Source: JACVRM01 sp036824245 (GTDB taxonomy: Bacteria > Actinomycetota > Thermoleophilia > Gaiellales > Gaiellaceae). Taken from it: a DNA stretch of 64,000 nucleotides. Shown here piece after piece: positions 7,728 through 20,225 of the stretch. The translations under genes and the position numbers were made by a program. The notes beneath the pieces are model-generated. The model did no database searches. It worked only from the letters and a program-made list of their open reading frames with translations, and had not been told where the DNA came from. The number at the start of each line of letters is the position of its first letter. Position 1 is the first letter of the stretch. The stretch lies in the NCBI GenBank assembly GCA_036824245.1, contig DAITAO010000005.1, forward strand, positions 1-64,000, written 5' to 3'.

Positions 7728-9663
7728 GTGACCGAACCGGCCGTCGACGAACGCCTGGCCCGTGCGCGGGCCGCCGTGGGGCGATCCGCCTGGACGGAGG
7801 CGTACGAGCTGCTGTCGGAGCTCGACCGCTCCGAGGGCCTCTCGGCGGCTGACCTGGCCGACCTGGCGCGCACCTGTCACTGGACCGGGCGCATGAACGA
7901 GTGCCTCGGTGCGTGGGAACGCGCCTACGGCATGTACGTGGAGGCGGGCGAGACTCGCAAGGCGGGTGCGGCGGCAATCGAGCTCGTGCGCTGGCACCGT
8001 CACAAGCTGGCACCGGCCGTGGCGACCGGCTGGCTGCGGCGTGCGGAGCGGCTGCTCGCCGACGACCCAGACTGTGTCGAGTACGGCTTCCTGCAGCTTC
8101 GCCGGGCAGCGGATGCCTTCGCAGCCGGCGATCTCGAGCGAGTCGTCCAGCTTGCCGATGAGGCCGAGGAGCTCGGGCGGCGCTTCGGCGACCGCGATCT
8201 CGAGCTCCTCGCCCAACATGAGCGCGGCATCGCGCTCGTGCAGCAGGGCCAGGTGGACGATGGCTTTGCCCTCATCGACGAGGCGGCCGCGGCCGCGGTC
8301 GGCGGCGAACTGGGACCGCTCGCGACGGCCATCGTGTACTGCAACACGATCGGGGCTTGCCGCGGCGTCGCCGACTACCGGCGCGCGAGCGACTGGACGG
8401 AGGCCGCGAAGCGCTGGTGCGATCGTCAGACGATCAACGGCTTCCCCGGCATGTGTCGTGTGTACCGGGCTGAGGTCATGCGCCTGCGGGGCGACTGGCC
8501 TGCCGCCCAGGAGGACGCGCAGCTCGCCTGCGACGAGCTGCGCGACTGGTCGCCGGGCGACGGCGGGCGAGGCCTTCTACGAGTTGGGCGAGATCCGGCT
8601 GCGCACCGGCGACGTGGCGGGCGCCGAGTACGCGTTCGGCCAGGCACACGAGCTGGGCCGCGAGCCCGTGCCGGGGCTGGCACTGCTCCGCTTTTTGCGC
8701 GGTGACGCCGAGGGAGCCCTGGCGCTTCTCGACAGTGCGCTCGCCGAGGAGTCGTGGGATCGACTCGCGCGCGCCCGCCTGCTGCCGAGCAAGGTCGAGC
8801 TGGCGCTCGTCACAGACCATACGGATGAGGCTTCGGGCGCGGCTGCAGAGCTACGCGAGATCGCCGATCGCTACGACTCGACCGCGCTGGCCGGCGCCGC
8901 AGCGGCCGCGGAAGGTGCCGTCGCTCTGGCGCGGGGCGAACTCACCGAAGCGGTGAGATCGCTGCGCGCGGCGCTTCGGGCCTGGCGCCTCGCCGACGTC
9001 CCATACGAGGCTGCCCGCACCCGGGTTCTGCTCGCCGAGGCCTTTGAGCGGCAGGGTGACCAGCGCGCCGCGACCCTCGAGCTCGAATCGGCCCAGGCCG
9101 TGTTCGAGCGTCTCGGCGCCGTTCCTGACGCTCGTCGCATCGCCGAACGCCTCGCCGGTGAAGGCGGCGAGTCGGCGCGGCGGGCGTTCCTCTTCACGGA
9201 CATGATCGAGTCGACGACTCTGGCCGGCGCGCTCGGCGACGAGGCGTGGAGCGGCCTGTTGGCCTGGCACGACCGCACGCTGCGCGGTCTGTTCGGCCGC
9301 CACGGCGGCGAGGAGGTCGAACACACCGGCGACGGCTTCTTCGTTTCCTTTGCCGATGCGCGCTCGGCACTCGCGTGTGCGATCGACGTCCAGCGGCGGC
9401 TCGCCGAGCATCGGCGCGAAAACGGCTTCGCGCCGTCTGTCCGCATCGGCGTCCATGCCGCCGTCGCGCAGCGGGTGGACGGCACGTACCGCGGCCGCGG
9501 TGTGCACGAAGCCGCACGCATCGGCGCGCTTGCAGGCGCGGGCGAGATCCTGGCGAGCGCCGAGACCGCAGCCGGCACCGGCGTCTCGCACTCGGACCCG
9601 CGCACCGTGGAGCTCAAGGGCGTGCCCGAACCGGTTGCCGTCATCTCGATCGACTGGCGCTGA
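7728..9663 (+). pseudogene. TPR-like protein with C-terminal class III adenylate/guanylate cyclase domain, frameshifted
   Basis: The first frame runs from GTG 7728 (CACAAT six bases upstream) and reads alpha-helical TPR-like repeats until about 8560. There the coding frame moves by one base (in GACGGCGGGCGAG, 8559-8571), and the rest continues in the next frame to TGA 9661-9663. Removing one G restores about 644 continuous residues. The C-terminal domain (from about 9174) holds the class III cyclase signature: FLFTDMIEST with the first metal aspartate, HTGDGFFVSF with the second, and GRGVHEAARI. Either the gene is broken by a one-base insertion or the base is a sequencing error. If repaired it would be a soluble cyclase with a repeat-type sensor or partner domain, related in its cyclase part to the genes at 39578 and 42808. 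Confidence 0.8.
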
Positions 9664-9668
9664 ACAGT

Positions 9669-9688
9669 TTGCAACAGACTGTTACTTG
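9669..9688 (+). repeat. 20-bp TTGYAACAGACYGTTRCTTG palindromic element, copy 1
   Basis: The sequence TTGCAACAGACTGTTACTTG has the odd palindrome AACAG-A-CTGTT at its core. It lies between two convergent genes and supplies the stop codon and last codons of the minus-strand gene ending at 9682. Near-identical copies lie at 38879-38898 and 55385-55404. Confidence 0.75.
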
Positions 9689-10611
9689 CGCGGTTTGAGC
9701 GAGGTCGTGTCGACGACCTCGAAGTCGGCGCCGCGCAGGCGCTTCAGCGTGCGCAGCTGGTCGTTCGACCAGCGGGAGTCCGGCGAGCCGGTGATGAACC
9801 AGTCCGAGCCGTTGTCGGCGACCATCATCCCGTAACGCTTCAGCGTGGTGAGGATGACGCGCGCCTGGGGCGGGTAGCCGCGGACGTCAAAGCCTGCCTT
9901 GAGCCGCACGCGCAGGCCCATGGGCGGCAGGTTCGGGTCGGTCAGGTTGCTGGCGAAGTGACGCGCGGGATAGATGAATGCGCGGCGCGTCCGGCTGACC
10001 GTGAAGCGCAGCGCGTGGTCGATGCGGCCGCGCGCCACCTCGTCGTATCGGGCCAGCCCGGGCAGGATTGGAAGGCCGGCGGCGTCCGCCGACGTCCAGC
10101 CTGACGGGCGTAGCCGGTTCGAGCGCAGATCCCAGATCGCTCCCGAGCCCGCCCGCCAGCCGTCGCCCGCCGGGTAAAGCGCATAGAGCTCGTACAGCCG
10201 GCAGCGGTCGCGGTCGACGATGATCGCGTGCCGGTCACCGTCCGAGTGGCGTCCGCCCTCTACACGGACGTTCCGTGGGATCGGATACGGCCCGCCGTCG
10301 GATTCCTCCGCGTACTCGAAGGCGACGCGTGACTTCTTCTGCGCTCCGCGCACGACCGTGATCGGGATGCCGATCGGCGCGCCCTCCCACAGCCCCGAGC
10401 CGAAGTCCGGATGGACGTGATCGTCGACGCCGATGGCGGCGATGACCGCGTCGGAATTGGCGGCGACCGGCAGTCCGTCGACAGGCTGGTTCCAGGCGTT
10501 GCTCGCGGGGAACAGTGAGCAGCGCGGGGCACCGGGGAGGCGCAGTGCGTCTGCCGAGCCGGCCAGGAGCGCGAGCGCCAGCACAGAGAGCGCCAGGGCG
10601 AGGCGTCTCAT
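9682..10611 (-). CDS. secreted protein of unknown function
   Basis: The gene encodes 309 residues with a clear signal peptide (MRRLALALSVLALALLAGSADA, cleavage expected after about residue 22). The mature part has features I recognise as a conserved but uncharacterised bacterial family: CSLFPASNAWNQ at the N-terminus, ESDGGPYPIP, a DRHAIIVDRDRCRLYEL segment, GWTSADAAGLPILPGLARYDE, and ADNGSDWF near the end. No catalytic signature is certain, although several His/Asp residues are conserved-looking. I chose ATG 10611 because GATACT lies seven bases upstream; GTG 10614 is the alternative. The last codons and stop lie in a short palindromic repeat. Confidence 0.8.
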   Translation of the reverse strand: MRRLALALSVLALALLAGSADALRLPGAPRCSLFPASNAWNQPVDGLPVAANSDAVIAAIGVDDHVHPDFGSGLWEGAPIGIPITVVRGAQKKSRVAFEYAEESDGGPYPIPRNVRVEGGRHSDGDRHAIIVDRDRCRLYELYALYPAGDGWRAGSGAIWDLRSNRLRPSGWTSADAAGLPILPGLARYDEVARGRIDHALRFTVSRTRRAFIYPARHFASNLTDPNLPPMGLRVRLKAGFDVRGYPPQARVILTTLKRYGMMVADNGSDWFITGSPDSRWSNDQLRTLKRLRGADFEVVDTTSLKPRK

Positions 10612-10680
10612 CACACGAAGTATCGGCGTGAGACCGGCGCCCCTCGACCCCCACCAGGAGGGAACAGCGTTGGCGCCTTC

Positions 10681-11562
10681 TCAGGCGTGCTGCTCACCGT
10701 CTCGCAAGGCGCCGAAGTACACGCCCGCCAGCACTACGACGCCACCGAGAACAAGCCCAGCGGTGATCGGCTCGTCGTCGAGCCACGCCGAGAGCAGCAC
10801 GGTCACAACCGGAGTCAGCACGAACGTGTACGCGGCGCGCGACGCGCTCCAGAGACGAATGACAAGTGCGTACAGCACGAACACGAGGCCCGAGCCGAGC
10901 GCGACCAGATACGTCAGCGCGATCCAGGTTGCGGCCTTCTCCGGTAGGACGACCGACTCGCCCAAGAGCAGGGAGAGCACGATGAGCGTGGCCGCGCCGC
11001 TCGCCATGCCGATTGCATTCAGGGTGACGGGATGGACCGCGGGGAACTGGCGCACGACCACCGTCCCCTGGGCGAAGCAGAGAACCGCTCCCAGGACCGC
11101 CAGCAGCGAGAGGAACGGCACTGACTCGCGGTCCGAGACTCCCGAGATGAACGCGATTCCGACGACGGCGAGGACGGTGCCGAGGACAGCTCCGGCGCGC
11201 AGACGCTCCTGCCGTTGCGCCGCCGCGAGCAGCAGTGTCGCGAGCGGGACGAGAGCAAGCAAGGTCTGGCTGAGCCCGGCGTGCAAGCGGACGAGCGCGT
11301 AGTAGGCGAGGCCGAATGCCCCGCCGAAGATGAGCATCCCGTAGAGGAGCGCCCCGAGCAGACCGCGTCCCCGGGGCAGCGTCAGCTTCATGCAGGCCAT
11401 CACCGCTACGAGAAGCCCGGCTGCGAGTACGAAGCGCAGCCCGGCGCCCCACAGCGGATCGAGCTCACGATTGCTGAAGCGGACGCCGACCGCATTCCCA
11501 CCGGCGAGCACTGCCTCCACGACGAACGCCACGAGAGCGAGCCGTTCGCGATCGACCTTCAC
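10681..11562 (-). CDS. EamA/DMT-superfamily permease
   Basis: This is a 293-residue membrane protein with about ten hydrophobic helices arranged as two EamA repeats (roughly residues 8-140 and 150-285). It starts with GTG 11562. Proteins of this superfamily export amino acids, nucleotide sugars or other metabolites across the cytoplasmic membrane. Typical features are GGNAVGVRFSNRELDP in the first repeat, YYALVRLHAGLSQTLLALVPL around the first inter-repeat helix, and AYTFVLTPVVTVLLSAWLDDEPIT in the second. Substrate cannot be inferred. It lies downstream of the HhH-GPD gene, with a hairpin between them. Confidence 0.88.
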   Translation of the reverse strand: MKVDRERLALVAFVVEAVLAGGNAVGVRFSNRELDPLWGAGLRFVLAAGLLVAVMACMKLTLPRGRGLLGALLYGMLIFGGAFGLAYYALVRLHAGLSQTLLALVPLATLLLAAAQRQERLRAGAVLGTVLAVVGIAFISGVSDRESVPFLSLLAVLGAVLCFAQGTVVVRQFPAVHPVTLNAIGMASGAATLIVLSLLLGESVVLPEKAATWIALTYLVALGSGLVFVLYALVIRLWSASRAAYTFVLTPVVTVLLSAWLDDEPITAGLVLGGVVVLAGVYFGALRDGEQHA

Positions 11563-11609
11563 GCGACGACCTCGATCTCGTGCTGCTCGGCCGCCACTCG
11601 GCTCTCCAG

Positions 11610-11638
11610 GGGCTCAGTGGCTCAGTGCCACGGAGCCC
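11610..11638 (-). terminator. hairpin downstream of the HhH-GPD gene
   Basis: Arms GGGCTC (11610-11615) and GAGCCC (11633-11638) enclose a second pair GTGGC (11617-11621) and GCCAC (11627-11631). It starts four bases past the stop of the minus-strand gene at 11642 and lacks a T-run. Confidence 0.4.
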
Positions 11639-11641
11639 GCC

Positions 11642-12208
11642 TCAGCCGCGTTCGGCACGGAGCTGTGCCTTGTGGGCGCGCTTTGCATCCTGGAAGCGCT
11701 CGCGGGCCTCGTTCGAGTCGATGTCGCCCGGGGTCGGGTGGTCGGGGACGAGCGGCTCGGCCGCCTCCACGCCAAGACGCTTCGCGAGCACCGACGCAAG
11801 CAGCTTGACCTTCATGTCGCCGAAGCCGGGGAGCGCGGCAATCCTGGTGCGCAGCTCGGCGGCGTTGCCGGCGTCCTCCCAGACCCGCTCGGCGCGTCCG
11901 GCGTGGTCGGAGACGATTGCACGACACAGCTCCTGGACCCTGGCGGCCATCGAGCCCGGGAAGCGATGGATCGCGGGGCGCTCACGGAAGACGCGCTCGA
12001 GCTCGGACGGCTCCAGGCCGGCGATCGTGGCGGCATCGAGCGTCCCCAGCCGGCGCTGAATCTCGAGCGGGCCCATGAACGCCTTCGTCATGGGCACCTG
12101 CTGATCGAGCACGAAGCCGATGAGCAACGCGAGGGGCTCGTGCGCGAGCAGCGCGTCGGCTTCGTCGTTGCCGGTGAAATAGAGCCGATCGACCGGCTTC
12201 GTCGCCAT
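11642..12208 (-). CDS. HhH-GPD-type DNA glycosylase-like protein
   Basis: The 188-residue protein resembles the small actinobacterial HhH-GPD base-excision repair family. The helix-hairpin-helix region is seen as AALPGFGDMKVKLLASVLAKR, with the GFG turn. The N-terminal ALLIGFVLDQQVPMTKAF block matches the conserved first helices, including the paired glutamines of the family. The aspartate expected for glycosylase chemistry is probably within the PTPGDIDS segment but is not certain. I start at ATG 12208, where TAGCAT lies seven bases upstream; the open frame to 12277 adds low-complexity residues. Upstream on the same strand are Nudix and DUF1028 genes. Confidence 0.8.
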   Translation of the reverse strand: MATKPVDRLYFTGNDEADALLAHEPLALLIGFVLDQQVPMTKAFMGPLEIQRRLGTLDAATIAGLEPSELERVFRERPAIHRFPGSMAARVQELCRAIVSDHAGRAERVWEDAGNAAELRTRIAALPGFGDMKVKLLASVLAKRLGVEAAEPLVPDHPTPGDIDSNEARERFQDAKRAHKAQLRAERG

Positions 12209-12218
12209 GGGGTCGATG

Positions 12219-12656
12219 CTACCGCTCGGCACTGGAGCGGCTCGGGCCCACCAGCCGGGCCAGCAGCGCATCCCCACGCTTGAAGAGCCGCAGGTCGGGT
12301 TGGAGCTCGAGCCACCGGCAGCGGAAGACCAGGCCGGCGTCGCCCCCGCGCCCGGTCACGACGTGTTCCCATTCGTCAGGCGTCTCGTGCTCCACCTGGA
12401 CGTGGAATGCGTGGTTCGCGTAGCGGGAGCGGCCGAAAGTGCGATCGAAGTCATCTGGGCCGGCCAGCAGGCGCACGATGCGTGCGCCCCTCAGCCCTGT
12501 CTCCTCCTCGAGCTCACGTGACAGGCCGGCCTCGGGATGCTCGCCGCGGTCGAGGCGGCCGGCGGGCAGCTGGACGCCCATGCCCGGGTGCCGAGGGTCA
12601 TCGAACACGAGCAGCTCTCGGCGGCCGGCGTTCTCGCGCGTTACGTACGCGACCAC
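12219..12656 (-). CDS. Nudix hydrolase
   Basis: This 145-residue protein has an intact Nudix box: a G, five residues, E, seven residues and RELEEETGL (from GRLDRGE to RELEEETGLRG). Such enzymes hydrolyse nucleoside diphosphates linked to other groups and use Mg2+ bound by the REXXEE glutamates. The start is ambiguous: GTG 12671 overlaps the upstream stop (GTGA), whereas GTG 12656 has an AGGAGGAGG Shine-Dalgarno just upstream, lying in the first codons of the longer version. I prefer 12656. It is translationally coupled to the DUF1028 gene. Confidence 0.85.
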   Translation of the reverse strand: MVAYVTRENAGRRELLVFDDPRHPGMGVQLPAGRLDRGEHPEAGLSRELEEETGLRGARIVRLLAGPDDFDRTFGRSRYANHAFHVQVEHETPDEWEHVVTGRGGDAGLVFRCRWLELQPDLRLFKRGDALLARLVGPSRSSAER

Positions 12657-12667
12657 TCGCCTCCTCC

Positions 12668-13513
12668 TCACTCGGGATCAGGCGGCGGGGTGTCCACGAG
12701 GATCTGCCAGGCGGACTCCCAGCGCCGGTCGCGCTCGACCAAAGGCGCCAGGAGACCTCGGGCGAGCTCGAGGTCGCCGCCCCGCCACGCCGCGGTGAGC
12801 GCGAACCACTCCAGGAGATCCTCCGTGACGCCCGCGGTCAGCGCCCGTTCTGCTTCCTCGGCGGAGATCTCGCCCCGGATGCGGTTGAGCCGACGGTAGC
12901 CCTCCGCGAGCGTCACCAGCCGTCGCAGCTCTCCGAGCGGGTCTTCGTGGTCGTCGACGCGCAGGTCGATGACGCGGTCGTCCCACGGCCGGCCCGACGC
13001 CTCGCCCTCTACGACGAGCATCGCCGCCGCCTGCCGGCCCCGGAAGTCGCCTCCGGCCGCCTCGCCTGCGTCGAGCGCTGCCAGCAGACGCTGTGGCAAC
13101 GATCCGGCGGCTCCCTGGAACGTCTCGGCCATCGCGGGCCAGACGTCCGTGCTCCTCATCATGTTCGCCTCGACGGTGAGGCCCTCGCGCACGAGGTGTC
13201 CGCACTCGGGGATACAGCGGTCGCCGGTGTGTGCGGCGGCGCGGCCCTGCGCATCGACCATGGCGACCTGGCGCGCTGCGCTCTGCGCGTCGGCGGTGAC
13301 GAGGCCCGCGAGCGTCTCGTCGGGCGAGCGGCCGGCGGCCAGCAGCTCGAGACCCAGTGGCCCATAGCTGCGCTCGCTGAAGGCCTGCGTCGCGACCGCG
13401 CCCACGCCCGCCCGTGCCCACGGCACGGTCATGCCGACGGCGAACGCGCGGGTCTGGACAGCCACGCCGAGCTCACCGGTCTGCGGATCGCGAGCGACGA
13501 TCGAGTACGTCAC
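12668..13513 (-). CDS. DUF1028 family protein (Ntn-hydrolase-like)
   Basis: The 281-residue protein opens with TYSIVARDPQTGELGVAVQT, the hallmark of the DUF1028 family, whose fold resembles N-terminal nucleophile hydrolases. The family motifs VGAVATQAFSERSYGP and CIPECGHLVREGLTVEANMM are seen. The C-terminal part (after about residue 215) is a helical extension with LNRIRGEISAEEAERALTAG. Function in this family is unproven; peptidase or amidase activity has been suggested for relatives. The GTG start at 13513 has TACGAT seven bases upstream and no Shine-Dalgarno, so it is probably leaderless. It heads a Nudix-containing operon. Confidence 0.85.
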   Translation of the reverse strand: MTYSIVARDPQTGELGVAVQTRAFAVGMTVPWARAGVGAVATQAFSERSYGPLGLELLAAGRSPDETLAGLVTADAQSAARQVAMVDAQGRAAAHTGDRCIPECGHLVREGLTVEANMMRSTDVWPAMAETFQGAAGSLPQRLLAALDAGEAAGGDFRGRQAAAMLVVEGEASGRPWDDRVIDLRVDDHEDPLGELRRLVTLAEGYRRLNRIRGEISAEEAERALTAGVTEDLLEWFALTAAWRGGDLELARGLLAPLVERDRRWESAWQILVDTPPPDPE

Positions 13514-13577
13514 GGCGCCGATCGTAGACGCGCCGGACCGGCTCCCCGCGAATGTGCCAACTCTGTAACAACGCCTC

Positions 13578-13650
13578 TAACCAGGGACAGTCCCTTGACA
13601 GTGTCTGCCGGGGACGTGGCGTTCGTGCCGAGAGTGTGCCGTTGTTCGAG
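13578..13650 (+). repeat. interspersed repeat with AGGGACAGTCCCT palindrome (copy A)
   Basis: The 13-bp odd palindrome AGGGAC-A-GTCCCT (13583-13595) begins a block of about 65 bases that matches the block at 60063-60130 through shared stretches such as TGGCGTT, GTG.CGA.AGTGTG and CG.TGT. It lies in the spacer between the DUF1028 gene and the end of the winged-helix gene. No reading frame is conserved, so it is a non-coding repeat. Confidence 0.65.
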
Positions 13651-13674
13651 AGGGGAACCGTCCGCCGGCGGGAT

Positions 13675-14807
13675 CTACGCCTGCAGGGGGTCAAGGGCGA
13701 GCCGGGCCTCGGTTCCCAGGAACCTGCCGAGGCGCGCTGCCTCGCGCTCGAGCTCGCGCTTCTGCCCTGCGGTCAGCTTGACGAAGGGCTCCACACGCAC
13801 CTCGAGCTGGTCGCCTTGCTCGAGCGGCTCCCACATGCCCGCGACCACGCCGTCGATGAGCAGCGTCCAATGCCCTGCCGCGACCTCGAAGCGCCCGCGC
13901 GGGTGCGCGCGCAGACGCGTCGCAACCGTCTTCGGGACCACGCTCTGCCGTGGGTAACAGCCGAGCACGTAGCAGTCGTAGCGCGCGAGGAGGCGAATGG
14001 AGCTCTGCGCGTCGGGCAGCTCCGCGTCTCCTGCGAGCAGCAGGGCCCGCCGTCTGCCAATACGTACCTCCACGACCTCATCCGTCAGCGCGTGGGCGGC
14101 GGCCTCGACCAGCTCGCGGTCGACGCCGAGCCAGCGGGAGATGTCACCCGGCTGCGCCGGCCCGTACGTGCGCAGGGATCGGCGGAGGATCTCGGCCAGC
14201 GCCTCATCCGGATCGTGCTCGCGCCAGCCGCCGATCCACTGTCCGCACGCACGAACGTCGCCCGCCCGCCCTCGGGAGGGCCGTGCAGCAGCAGACCGCT
14301 GTATGCAGCCGGGCCAAGCAGCTCACCCCATTGCGCGCCCACGCGCTCCCGAGCCCAGGAGCCGACTCGCCCGGAGACCTCGTCGGCGAGCTTCGCGCGC
14401 GTGAGCCGGCGGCCGTCGAGCGCGTCGCCGACCGCTGCCACGATCGCGTCCACCCGCTTGGGCGTCAACCCGTGCCGGTCGCGCCACTCGCGGGAGTGCC
14501 AGTAGGGGCGCGGACCTCGTAATGCGACGGTCCAGAGCGGCAGCTCGTCCGCGGGGAGCACGTGGATGGTGCCGCGGTGCGCCCACACCCGGACTACCCG
14601 CCGATGCTTCCAGAGCTCCGCGCGCACGTCCTCCTTAGTGACGCCGTCGACTCGCATGGCGATGGCAATCTCGGCAGCGCCGGCCGCCTGCGCCTGCACC
14701 CCGCACACGGCGCGTACGCCCTCCACGACGGAGCCTGCGCGGTCGATCAGGCAGCTGCGCGCGACACGCCGGGCGTGCACCTGCTCCCACGTGAGCGTGC
14801 GCGTCAG
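13675..14807 (-). pseudogene. winged-helix DNA-binding domain protein (AlkZ/HTH_42-like), frameshifted
   Basis: Two adjacent minus-strand frames together give a full winged-helix DNA-binding family protein, a group that includes the DNA glycosylase AlkZ. The N-terminal part shows TWEQVHARRVARSCL, VCGVQAQ and VWAHRGTIHVLPADELPLW, then GLLLHGPPEGGRATFVRAD. At about 14244 one base is missing. In the other frame the protein continues as WIGGWREHDPDEAL, DISRWLGVD, then LLAGDAELPDAQSSIRLLARYDCYVLGC. The gap fits the loss of one C from a CAG codon before WIGGW. The start is uncertain: CTG 14807 overlaps the upstream stop as CTGA, and GTG 14780 is the first conventional start but would cut the conserved N-terminal LTWEQ. 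A true pseudogene or a sequencing error are both possible. Confidence 0.75.
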
Positions 14808-15376
14808 GGCTCGCGCGAGAGGGCGTCCGCCACGATCGCGAGGTTCTCGCGCCAGATGTCCTCGGGCAGAGGCGGCAGGATGTCGTCCCAGATGGCCGCG
14901 AAGCTCCCGATCAGCTGCGGGATGCGCGCCGGGCGCGCCATGAACCACCAGTGCAGGTGCTCGCTGCCGTCGCCCCAGCGGCAGACGTGGACGCGCCCTA
15001 TGTCGCCGACCGCGCGGATTGCCCGCTCGATGCGCGCGAGCAGCACGCCGAGCTCCGCTGCCAGGTCGTCGGGCAGATCGCCCGGCTCGCCGTAGTGCGC
15101 GCGCGGCTCGAGCATGACTATCGCCGGGAGCCCGGAGGGGCCCAGGCCGTACACGCGCCAGCGCTCGTTCGTCCAGAGGTACCGCTCGTCGTCGGCCGCA
15201 CAGCGGCCGCAGCCGACCCCGCCCTCGCCGTGTCGCGGCTCCTCGCGGGCGACGGGCGGCTGCAACGCGCGTGGCCGCATCTCGCCGTCGAACGGGAACG
15301 TCTCCCACTCGTGGACGGGCGGCATGCGAAGCTCGTCCGACACGCGCGCGTGAAGCTGTTCCGGGGTCTCGGGCAC
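14804..15376 (-). CDS. HIT-like (histidine triad-related) protein
   Basis: This 190-residue protein has a CGRCAADDERYLW segment and, towards the C-terminus, HLHWWFMARPARIPQL followed by WDDILPP. The HLHWW stretch resembles the HxHxx part of histidine-triad nucleotide hydrolases, and homologues in actinobacteria are usually labelled diadenosine-tetraphosphate hydrolase-like; I recognise the family only at that level. The GTG start at 15376 faces the HIT gene at 15403 across a 26-base divergent spacer with overlapping -10 elements. The stop overlaps the probable start of the winged-helix gene. Confidence 0.7.
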   Translation of the reverse strand: MPETPEQLHARVSDELRMPPVHEWETFPFDGEMRPRALQPPVAREEPRHGEGGVGCGRCAADDERYLWTNERWRVYGLGPSGLPAIVMLEPRAHYGEPGDLPDDLAAELGVLLARIERAIRAVGDIGRVHVCRWGDGSEHLHWWFMARPARIPQLIGSFAAIWDDILPPLPEDIWRENLAIVADALSREP

Positions 15377-15384
15377 GATCGCCG

Positions 15385-15394
15385 ATGCTAACGT
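15385..15394. promoter_or_regulatory. overlapping divergent -10 elements between two HIT-type genes
   Basis: ATGCTAACGT reads as TAACGT (15389-15394) toward the plus-strand HIT gene at 15403 and as TAGCAT (15385-15390) toward the minus-strand gene at 15376. Each is eight bases from its start codon, so the two leaderless-type promoters share bases and should compete. Confidence 0.5.
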
Positions 15395-15402
15395 CGCGCG
15401 CG

Positions 15403-15864
15403 GTGGAGTGGCCCGCGTCCTTCTACGAGCTCCGGCGCGGTGAGGGGTGTCCGATGTGCGCCGAGGGCCGCCCCGACGAGACGCCCTGGGGCGCGCGCAT
15501 CTGCACCGGCAAGGTGTCGGACGCCTACCTGCAGCGCGCCGACATCCAGCGGGGCTACACGATCATCATCTGGCGCGGCCGTCACGTCGCCGAGCCGACC
15601 GAGCTGACCGCCGACGAAGCGGCCGGCTACTGGCTCGAGGTGCTCCGGGTCGGCCGTGCGCTCGAGGAGCACCTCGGCCCCGTGAAGATGAACTACGACG
15701 TCCTCGGTAACTCGCTGCCGCACCTGCACACGCATGTGATCCCGCGCTACGCCGACGACCCCAGGCCGGGCTGGCCGTTTCCCTTCCCGGACGGAGAGCG
15801 CCCGCAAATCGGCGAGGAGTCCTTCCGAGCGGATGTGGCAGCGCTCCGAGCGCTGCTCGCGTGA
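15403..15864 (+). CDS. HIT family hydrolase
   Basis: The 153-residue protein has the full histidine triad LPHLHTHVIPRY (residues about 106-117), in which the central histidine is the nucleotidyl-transfer nucleophile. An N-terminal CPMCAEGRPDE segment resembles the zinc-binding region of Fhit/HinT-type proteins. Such enzymes hydrolyse nucleoside phosphoramidates or dinucleoside polyphosphates in the cytoplasm. The frame is open further upstream, but GTG 15403 gives VEWPASFYELRRGEGCPMC and lies eight bases after TAACGT. It is divergent from a second HIT-like gene, an unusual pairing. Confidence 0.88.
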   Translation: MEWPASFYELRRGEGCPMCAEGRPDETPWGARICTGKVSDAYLQRADIQRGYTIIIWRGRHVAEPTELTADEAAGYWLEVLRVGRALEEHLGPVKMNYDVLGNSLPHLHTHVIPRYADDPRPGWPFPFPDGERPQIGEESFRADVAALRALLA

Positions 15865-15872
15865 CGGCGGAG

Positions 15873-15886
15873 CGAACACCTGTTCG
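15873..15886 (+). promoter_or_regulatory. LexA-type SOS box upstream of lhr
   Basis: CGAAC-ACCT-GTTCG is a perfect inverted repeat with a four-base spacer and matches the LexA box of Gram-positive bacteria and actinobacteria (CGAACNNNNGTTCG). It ends 16 bases before the -10 hexamer TAGGCT at 15903, where a bound repressor would block RNA polymerase. Confidence 0.7.
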
Positions 15887-15888
15887 TG

Positions 15889-15908
15889 TAGGCTCCGACT
15901 ACTAGGCT
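15889..15908 (+). promoter_or_regulatory. two tandem TAGGCT -10 elements of lhr
   Basis: TAGGCT occurs at 15889-15894 and again at 15903-15908. The second is followed by six bases and the GTG start at 15915, giving a leaderless mRNA. The first would give a short leader, so it may be an alternative promoter. Confidence 0.55.
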
Positions 15909-15914
15909 GGAGCC

Positions 15915-20221
<4,307 letters not shown>

Positions 20222-20225
<4 letters not shown>

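Noticed and set aside
12407..13957. 516-codon plus frame across Nudix and DUF1028 genes
   Set aside because: Composition is that of a shadow of the two minus-strand genes, which have complete family motifs.
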